Position numbers and translations under genes: made by a program. The notes under the pieces were generated by a model. That model was not told the DNA's origin. It ran no database searches and worked only from the letters and a program-made list of their open reading frames with translations. From Sphingomonas swuensis (lineage in GTDB: Bacteria; Pseudomonadota; Alphaproteobacteria; Sphingomonadales; Sphingomonadaceae), in the NCBI RefSeq assembly GCF_039538045.1, contig NZ_BAABBQ010000001.1:2502001-2566000 (forward strand): 64,000 bases of DNA, given 5' to 3'. Below, one piece after another: positions 58,264-64,000 of the stretch. The number at the start of each line of letters is the position of its first letter. Position 1 is the stretch's first letter.

Positions 58264-58472
58264 GGGTCAGGCTCTTCGGACGTGAAGCGCCTTGCGTCAA
58301 CGCGGAACAAAAGGAGCACTCGGGCGGTTGTGTCTGCTGCTGGGGGTTAAAAGCCCCTAGTTTGCCGCAGTGCACCATGAGCAATCGGTTTCATACCCGT
58401 ACGGGCTGGAACCCGACTCGCTCGATCGTTGTTCCGCTGTAACCTTCTCTATCTCCAAGGGGTTGTCCGTCC
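58264..58472. other. Divergent regulatory gap between pccB and the GT-UGM gene
   Basis: 209 bases shared by two divergent genes. It contains a short hairpin (ggggttaaaagcccc) near 58350, and the AAGGGG ribosome-binding site of the rightward gene near 58460. No promoter can be assigned with confidence. Confidence 0.4.
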
Positions 58473-60872
58473 ATGTTCGAAGATGTTGGCGTCCGTAGCT
58501 CTGCCAGTGCGTCCACTCAGGCATCGTCGAACAAAGGTACTACCCTACTCTGCTTCTCGCACCTGCGGTGGGACTTCGTGTTCCAGCGGCCGCAGCACCT
58601 GATGAGCCGCTTCGCCAAGTCGATGCCGGTGGTGATCTGGGAAGAGCCGGTTCACTCCGCCGCCGGCGAGGGACCTTCGCTCGACGTTCGTCCGGCCAAA
58701 GGAATGCCGAACGTCACGGTCGTCACGCCCCACCTGCCCGAAGGGCTGGAAGTCGGCGCCGAGCGGACCGTGCTCAAGGGCCTGCTCGATCAGTTTTCGG
58801 CGACGCTGAGCGGCCGCCTGATCCGCTGGTACTACACGCCGATGATGCTGCCCTTCTCGCGGCACCTCGACGCGGTCGCGACCGTCTATGACTGCATGGA
58901 CGAATTGTCGGCCTTCCGTTTCGCCCCGACCGAGCTGCTCGACCTCGAGCGCGAACTGCTCGAGGCGGCCGACGTGGTCTTCACCGGCGGCTACTCGCTG
59001 TACGAGGCGAAGAAGAAGCGCCACGGCAACGTCCACCCCTTCCCCTCCTCGGTCGATCGCGCGCATTTCGGTGCGGCCCGCGCCGGCATCGCCGACCCGT
59101 CGGACCAGTCCGGAATCGGCCGCCCGCGCTTCGGCTTCTACGGCGTGATCGACGAGCGGATCGACCTCGAACTGCTCGACCGGGTCGCCGAGATGCGCCC
59201 CGACTGGCAGCTGGTGATGGTCGGACCGGTGGTGAAGATCAGCGAGGACGACCTCCCCCGCCGCGACAACATCCACTATCTCGGCGGCAAGAGCTACGAC
59301 GAGCTGCCGACCTACCTCGGCAACTGGGACGTCGCGATGATGCCCTTCGCCATCAACGAGGCGACGCGCTTCATCTCGCCGACCAAGACCCCCGAATATC
59401 TCGCAGCCGGCAAGCCGGTGGTCTCGACCCCGATCAAGGACGTCAAGCGCCACTATGAGAAGCTGTCGGGCGTGATGATCGCCGGCACCGCCGAGCAGTT
59501 CGTCGAAGCGGGCGAGCGCGCGCTCGGACTGACCCGCGGCGAGGGCGGCGACTGGCTTGCCGAGGTCGACCTGGCGCTGGCCGACATGAGCTGGGACACG
59601 ACCCAGGCGCGGATGGCGGCGCTGGTCGCCGAGGTCACCGAGCAAGGCCAGAAGATCGAACGCCCGGCGTTCGGGCAGCACGGCGCCTACACGCACAGCA
59701 AGAACAAGAAGTACGACTATCTGATCGTCGGCTGCGGCTTTGCCGGTTCGGTCCTGGCCGAGCGGCTCGCGACCCAGCATGGCGCCCGCGTGCTGATGAT
59801 CGACAAGCGCGATCACGTCGCCGGCAATGCCTATGATGAGTATAACGAGAACGGCATCCTGTACCACAAATACGGGCCGCACATCTTCCATGCGAACTCG
59901 GACGAGATCGTCAGCTACCTGTCGCAGTTCACCCAGTGGCGGCCTTACGAGCACCGCGTGCTGGCGAACGTGCGCGACCAGCTAGTGCCGATCCCGATCA
60001 ACCGGACCACGCTGAACAAGCTGTTCGACGCGGGCCTGAAGAACGACGAGGAGGCCGCGGCCTTCCTCGCCTCGCGCTCCGAGCCGGTGGCGGAGATCCG
60101 CACCAGCGAGGACGTGGTCATCAACGCCGTCGGACGCGAGCTCTACGAGCTCTTCTTCCAGGGCTACACCCGCAAGCAGTGGGGCCTCGATCCGTCGGAG
60201 CTCGACAAGCAGGTGACCAGCCGGATCCCGACCCGGACCAACACCGACGATCGCTACTTCACCGACACGCACCAGATCATGCCGCTGCACGGCTACACCA
60301 AGATGTTCGAGAAGATGCTCGACCATCCGCTGATCGACAAGCAGCTCGGCACCGACTTCCGCGACGTCCGCAACGACATCGACGCCGCGCACATCATCTA
60401 CACCGGTCCGATCGACGAATATTTCGACTGGCGTTTCGGCAAGCTGCCCTATCGCAGCCTGCGCTTCGTCCACTCGACGATCGACAAGGAGCAATTCCAG
60501 CCGGTGGCGGTGGTCAACTATCCGGACACTGAGACGCCCTACACCCGCATCTCCGAATACAAGCACATGACCGGGCAGGAGCATGCGAGGACCACCATCA
60601 CGCTCGAATATCCGAGCGCGGAGGGCGATCCCTATTATCCGATCCCGCGACCGGAGAACCAGCTGCTGTTCAAGAAGTATGAGGCGCTGGCCGACTCGAC
60701 TTCGGGCGTGACCTTCGTCGGACGGCTGGCGACCTACCGTTACTACAACATGGACCAGATCGTCGGGCAGGCGCTTGCCACCTTCCGGCGGATGGACGAG
60801 GCGCGCGCCCGCTTCAGCGGCAAGCCTGCGGCGGCCGGCGCGACCAGCCGCGAGCTCCGGCTCGCGATCTGA
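58473..60872 (+). CDS. glf: Glycosyltransferase - UDP-galactopyranose mutase fusion
   Basis: 799 residues in two halves. The N-terminal half (about 20-395) is a GT-B glycosyltransferase: WDFVFQRPQHLMSRFA, ATVYDCMDELSAF and the donor-site block FISPTKTPEYLAAGKPVVST at about 300-319. The C-terminal half (about 412-780) is a flavin-dependent UDP-galactopyranose mutase: YLIVGCGFAGSVLAERLA with the dinucleotide loop from G420, then HKYGPHIFHANSDEI and RKQWGLDPSEL. The mutase makes UDP-galactofuranose; the fused transferase could use it directly. The usual Glf is about 380 residues and stands alone. Confidence 0.93.
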   Translation: MFEDVGVRSSASASTQASSNKGTTLLCFSHLRWDFVFQRPQHLMSRFAKSMPVVIWEEPVHSAAGEGPSLDVRPAKGMPNVTVVTPHLPEGLEVGAERTVLKGLLDQFSATLSGRLIRWYYTPMMLPFSRHLDAVATVYDCMDELSAFRFAPTELLDLERELLEAADVVFTGGYSLYEAKKKRHGNVHPFPSSVDRAHFGAARAGIADPSDQSGIGRPRFGFYGVIDERIDLELLDRVAEMRPDWQLVMVGPVVKISEDDLPRRDNIHYLGGKSYDELPTYLGNWDVAMMPFAINEATRFISPTKTPEYLAAGKPVVSTPIKDVKRHYEKLSGVMIAGTAEQFVEAGERALGLTRGEGGDWLAEVDLALADMSWDTTQARMAALVAEVTEQGQKIERPAFGQHGAYTHSKNKKYDYLIVGCGFAGSVLAERLATQHGARVLMIDKRDHVAGNAYDEYNENGILYHKYGPHIFHANSDEIVSYLSQFTQWRPYEHRVLANVRDQLVPIPINRTTLNKLFDAGLKNDEEAAAFLASRSEPVAEIRTSEDVVINAVGRELYELFFQGYTRKQWGLDPSELDKQVTSRIPTRTNTDDRYFTDTHQIMPLHGYTKMFEKMLDHPLIDKQLGTDFRDVRNDIDAAHIIYTGPIDEYFDWRFGKLPYRSLRFVHSTIDKEQFQPVAVVNYPDTETPYTRISEYKHMTGQEHARTTITLEYPSAEGDPYYPIPRPENQLLFKKYEALADSTSGVTFVGRLATYRYYNMDQIVGQALATFRRMDEARARFSGKPAAAGATSRELRLAI

Positions 60873-60883
60873 CCTGACCTGAC

Positions 60884-60919
60884 CAAATGGTTCCCGGCGC
60901 AACGGCCGGGAACCATTTG
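60884..60919 (+). terminator. Strong hairpin after the GT-UGM gene
   Basis: caaatggttcccggc (60884-60898) and gccgggaaccatttg (60905-60919) are a perfect 15-bp stem around gcaacg, 11 bases after the stop. The downstream sequence is cgacg rather than T-rich. Confidence 0.65.
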
Positions 60920-60976
60920 CGACGAACCGCGTTTGCGGCGCCTTTTCGGGACGGGCGGCCGGCATTATCTCGGAGT

Positions 60977-61990
60977 ATGCCCAGCGCCCTGCCCGTCGAT
61001 CGGACCGAAGTTCCTCCGGTCGCGACCTACGCGAACCCGATCCTCGACCAGGATTTCCCCGACCCCGCCGTGCTGCTGGCTGAGGACGGCTATTACTATG
61101 CCTATGCGACGCAGACCCTGCGTGACGGCGCGTGGATCAACATCCAGGTCGCTCGTTCGGCCAACCTGGTAGATTGGCAGTTCCTCGGCGACGCGATGCC
61201 GGCCAAGCCGGCCTGGGCGTCGCAGTCGCAGGATTTCTGGGCGCCCTACGTGCTGTTCGACCGCGGGCGCTACGTCATGTATTATTCGGCGACGCCCGAC
61301 GAGACGGCGGGGCAGCCTAGCCATTCGCTGGCGATCGCGGTCGCGGACCGGCCCGAGGGACCGTTCGTCGACATCGGCAAGCCGCTGCTGAACGGTCGTG
61401 GGTTCGAATATATCGACCCGATGGTGTTCCGGGATCCCGTGTCGGGCCGGCCCTTCCTCTACTGGGGTTCGGGCTTCCAGCCGATCAAGGTGCAGCAGCT
61501 GGCGGACGACCTGATGTCGTTCGAGCCGGGCAGCGCGCCGACCGACATCATCTGGCCCAACCCGATCGCCGGTGCCTTCCCGAGGCTGGTGGAAGCGGCC
61601 TGGGTCATCCACCACGGCGACCATTATTACATCTTCTATTCGGGCGATAATTGCTGCGGACCCAACGCGGAATATGGCGTGATGGTCGCCCGCTCACGTC
61701 AGCCCATGGGTCCTTTCGAGACGCTCGAGCAGGCAAAGGGCGTTCCGCACAGCCTGATGCTGACGCGCAACGAGCGCTGGCTCGCCCCCGGCCATAACTC
61801 GATCATCGAGGATCGCGCGGGGACGAGCTGGATCGTCTACCATGCGATCGACATCGAGCGGCCGCGGCAGCGGCAGGAAGACGAGATCAACAGCCGTCGG
61901 ATCCTGCTGATCGACCCCATTCGCTGGGAAGACGGCTGGCCGATCGTCGGCACGCCCTCGCACGGCGAGCAGCAGGCGCCCCGGACCTAG
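60977..61990 (+). CDS. GH43-like glycoside hydrolase
   Basis: 337 residues, five-bladed beta-propeller type. The expected base aspartate is in NPILDQDFPDPAVL, the middle aspartate in YIDPMVFRD and the acid glutamate in RLVEAAWVI, as in GH43 and related clans (arabinofuranosidases, xylosidases, galactofuranosidase-like). No signal peptide is visible, so it may act in the cytoplasm. The start is tentative because CGGAG lies too close to this ATG. It converges with the next gene at a shared CTAG. Confidence 0.87.
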   Translation: MPSALPVDRTEVPPVATYANPILDQDFPDPAVLLAEDGYYYAYATQTLRDGAWINIQVARSANLVDWQFLGDAMPAKPAWASQSQDFWAPYVLFDRGRYVMYYSATPDETAGQPSHSLAIAVADRPEGPFVDIGKPLLNGRGFEYIDPMVFRDPVSGRPFLYWGSGFQPIKVQQLADDLMSFEPGSAPTDIIWPNPIAGAFPRLVEAAWVIHHGDHYYIFYSGDNCCGPNAEYGVMVARSRQPMGPFETLEQAKGVPHSLMLTRNERWLAPGHNSIIEDRAGTSWIVYHAIDIERPRQRQEDEINSRRILLIDPIRWEDGWPIVGTPSHGEQQAPRT

Positions 61991-63132
61991 GCTTTTTCGA
62001 GGGCGCGAAAGCGTTGCGCCTGGTCGCGCAATTCCTCGAGCAGGCGCTCGTCGACGTTTCTCTCGCCGTCGGCGGTGATGCTCGACAGCAGGCCCGCCTC
62101 GGCATGGCGGCTGTTATCCCAGCCAGGATAGGCGGTGATCGGGAACCAGCAGATCCCGCGCAGGTCGACCCCGCGCCTAATCGCGTCGCGCGCCTCCGCC
62201 CCGACATAATGGAGCCACGAGGCCCGCCCGCAGCCCTCGGCGCCCGTCTCGGACAGGAAGACGGGCTTGCCATAACGCTCGGAGACTTCGACGAGCATGT
62301 CGGACAAGGGGCGGTACTCGTGGTGGCCCATGGGGATGGTCGGGCCGTCGAGATACCATTGATTATGCGGGTAGTAGTTGAGCCCGATGAGGTCGGCGAA
62401 GGAGGGATCGCCGCCTAGCTCGGGCCGATCCCTGCCGGTGACCCAGTCGTAAAATTCGAATTGGCCGATCCGGGGCCGGTCCGCTGCCACCACCGACTTG
62501 CGGCGATGATCGCGCGGGGCGATGTGGACCAGCGGCTCGGCCCAGACCAGAAGCGCATTTGGCCACTGCCTTCGCACAGCCGCGGCCGAATGGGTTGCGG
62601 TCCGGGTCAGCTGCTCCTTGAGCCAGCCCTTCGTGTCGGGACCGACCGCGGGGAAGTACCCGACCTCGACCGCCCAGGACATGAAGCTGACCTCGTTGAG
62701 CAGGCACAGCTTGGGCCTGGTCTCGACGATGGACTGCTGCAGCTCGACCGCGGCCAGGGCGAAGTCGGTGAAGCGCTGAGGGAAGTCGTCCGAACCCGGG
62801 TCGACATGGTCGGGCGAGCCATAGTGGAAGAGGTCCCAGATGACGTCCATGCCGTGCTGCTCGGCGGCTTCGAGCGCGGGCAGCCAACTCGACCAGTCGT
62901 AGCGGCCCGGAGCCTTCTCGATCACATGCCAGCGAAGGCCGTCGCGGATCGTCTGGAGCCCGAGCGCGCGGAGCTGGCGGTAATCGCCATCGACATGCCG
63001 GTCGTGGCTGGTTGCGCGGATGAGGTCGAGCCGGACGCCATCGCGGCGGCGATGCGAGGAGCATTCGAAGCCGCCCTGGAAGAAGCTGGCGAAGGTCGTT
63101 TCGGGTCCGGTCTGCACGCTTCCACAATGCAT
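61987..63132 (-). CDS. GH1-like glycosidase
   Basis: 381 residues, TIM-barrel glycoside hydrolase resembling family 1 / clan A. DGLRWHVIEKAPGRYDWSSW is in the N-terminal part, the acid/base glutamate in LLNEVSF, the LIGLNYY segment, and the nucleophile glutamate in FLSETGAEG. It has no signal peptide. The start at 63132 (MHCGSVQTG) is chosen; the frame remains open far upstream across the phosphatase gene but that part is shadow. Proteins of this type sit in polysaccharide clusters, sometimes fused to sugar-nucleotide reductases. Confidence 0.84.
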   Translation of the reverse strand: MHCGSVQTGPETTFASFFQGGFECSSHRRRDGVRLDLIRATSHDRHVDGDYRQLRALGLQTIRDGLRWHVIEKAPGRYDWSSWLPALEAAEQHGMDVIWDLFHYGSPDHVDPGSDDFPQRFTDFALAAVELQQSIVETRPKLCLLNEVSFMSWAVEVGYFPAVGPDTKGWLKEQLTRTATHSAAAVRRQWPNALLVWAEPLVHIAPRDHRRKSVVAADRPRIGQFEFYDWVTGRDRPELGGDPSFADLIGLNYYPHNQWYLDGPTIPMGHHEYRPLSDMLVEVSERYGKPVFLSETGAEGCGRASWLHYVGAEARDAIRRGVDLRGICWFPITAYPGWDNSRHAEAGLLSSITADGERNVDERLLEELRDQAQRFRALEKA

Positions 63133-63189
63133 GGGCGGCGGGTTGGAGCCGTGACGGGCCCGGAAAGTTCGAGCCGGGTCGGTTGAACC

Positions 63190-64000
63190 ATGACGGCCGC
63201 TCGTGCTTTGACGGGGGCGAAGGAGCCGCCCCGACCCATGCAGACCAGTCACTGGCCCGCCCGCCTCTACCTGGTCCGGCACGGGCAGAGCCAAGGCAAT
63301 GTCGCCCGCGACCGGTCGGAGGCCGAGGGCTTGGCGACGATCGGGATCGACATGCGCGACGTCGACGTGCCGCTGTCGGACCTCGGCCACCAGCAGGCGC
63401 AGGCCGCGGGCCGCTGGTTCGCCGCTTTGCCTGAGGAAGAGAAGCCAGAGGTCATCCTCTCCTCGCCCTACGTGCGGGCGCGGCAGACCGCCCGGCACAT
63501 CTGCGAAGCCGGCGGCCTGGCCGGCGGCAAGGCGCGGACGGTCATCGACGAGCGGCTTCGCGAGCGCGAGTTCGGCGTGTTCGACGGGCTGACCACGCTC
63601 GGCATCCGCCAATCCTATCCCGAAGAGGCGGCGCATCGCGCCCGGCTCGGCAAATTCTACCATCGGCCGCCGGGCGGCGAGAGCTGGGCCGACGTCATCC
63701 TGCGCCTGCGCTCGGCGATGAACTCGATCAACCTCCACTATAACGGGCGACGCGTGCTGATCGTCTGCCACCAGGTGGTGGTGCTGTGCATGCGCTACGT
63801 GCTGGAGGAACTGGACGAGGCCGAGATCCTCGGCATCGACCGGGCGGCGGACGTCCTCAACTGCGGCATCTGCGCCTTCGACTTCGAGGTCCAGGAGCTC
63901 GACTGCGCGCCCAAGCTGGCGCTGTGGAACCATGCCGCGCCGCTCGAGCAGGAAGGCGCGCCGGTCACCTCCGCGCCCGACAAGATGACGGGCACCAGGT
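63190..64000 (+). CDS. Histidine phosphatase family protein (3' end cut by the window)
   Basis: Phosphoglycerate-mutase-like fold. The phospho-histidine motif is LVRHGQSQGN, followed by SSPYVRARQTARH, EREFGVFDG and the second histidine in IVCHQVVV. The start is either the ATG at 63190 or the one at 63238, which has AGGAG about 12 bases upstream. The frame stays open to base 64000, giving at least 270 codons. The physiological substrate is unknown. It is divergent from the GH1-like gene. Confidence 0.88.
   Translation, partial: MTAARALTGAKEPPRPMQTSHWPARLYLVRHGQSQGNVARDRSEAEGLATIGIDMRDVDVPLSDLGHQQAQAAGRWFAALPEEEKPEVILSSPYVRARQTARHICEAGGLAGGKARTVIDERLREREFGVFDGLTTLGIRQSYPEEAAHRARLGKFYHRPPGGESWADVILRLRSAMNSINLHYNGRRVLIVCHQVVVLCMRYVLEELDEAEILGIDRAADVLNCGICAFDFEVQELDCAPKLALWNHAAPLEQEGAPVTSAPDKMTGTR

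Overview
The window is high-GC, densely coded chromosome from an alphaproteobacterium, most likely a member of the Sphingomonadaceae (Sphingomonas sensu lato). This rests on gene order (nadD-rsfS-rlmH-envC-ctpA-dsbB-coq7; ubiG divergent from lysC; lysC-ptsP-rodZ-cpoB), a TonB-dependent receptor, a plant-type glutamate-cysteine ligase, EI-Ntr, a Crp/Fnr regulator and small palindromic repeats of a kind I associate with sphingomonads. I ran no database search. Family names rest on motifs read in the translations.

Layout. 1-2.6 kb: end of a phosphate-uptake operon (pstA-pstB-phoU-phoB). 2.6-6.6 kb: small membrane protein, then the two-gene bacterial NHEJ system (Ku, LigD). 6.6-10.9 kb: leftward pip, gshA, rsmE and secreted or small proteins. 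11.1 kb: tRNA-Gly. 11.3-12.4 kb: leftward arsC-aquaporin pair. 12.9-16.3 kb: leftward operon rlmB-alkA-type glycosylase-flavin reductase-glpK, with a GST-fold (FzlA-like) gene diverging from it. 17.2-20.6 kb: Crp/Fnr regulator followed by a loosely coded patch of orphan small genes and repeats. 20.7-23.1 kb: CocE-type hydrolase and a lipoprotein. 23.1-32.3 kb: ubiG, then the long rightward run lysC-flavin oxidoreductase-DnaJ-like-ptsP-rodZ-like-cpoB-tilS. 32.3-37.1 kb: beta-lactamase-fold hydrolase, ftsH, two tandem paralogous secreted proteins, DUF3667-type protein. 37.2-43.5 kb: the nadD-to-coq7 run and membrane proteins. 43.6-46.4 kb: radical SAM DNA-repair protein coupled to a DUF4130-UdgX fusion. 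46.4-53.4 kb: TonB receptor, smc, DsbA-like lipoprotein, DUF721 protein. 53.5-58.3 kb: mutY-nudC-cytochrome c, then leftward pccB-small membrane protein-mce. 58.5-64 kb: glycosyltransferase/UDP-galactopyranose mutase fusion, GH43-like and GH1-like glycosidases, and a histidine phosphatase cut by the window end.

Themes. DNA repair is strongly represented: Ku, LigD, AlkA-type glycosylase, radical SAM/UdgX, MutY, SMC. Three genes (ligD, lysC and a secreted-protein gene after ftsH) have their ribosome-binding site inside a stable hairpin. At ligD the hairpin lies within a possible 30-codon micro-ORF that starts on the Ku stop codon and ends inside ligD. A 138-bp palindromic repeat sits in frame in the LigD ligase-polymerase linker and has an intergenic relative at 20.2 kb with compensatory stem changes. 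These, together with the UdgX and glycosyltransferase-mutase fusions, are the main items for follow-up. No CRISPR array, prophage, insertion sequence or rRNA gene was seen.
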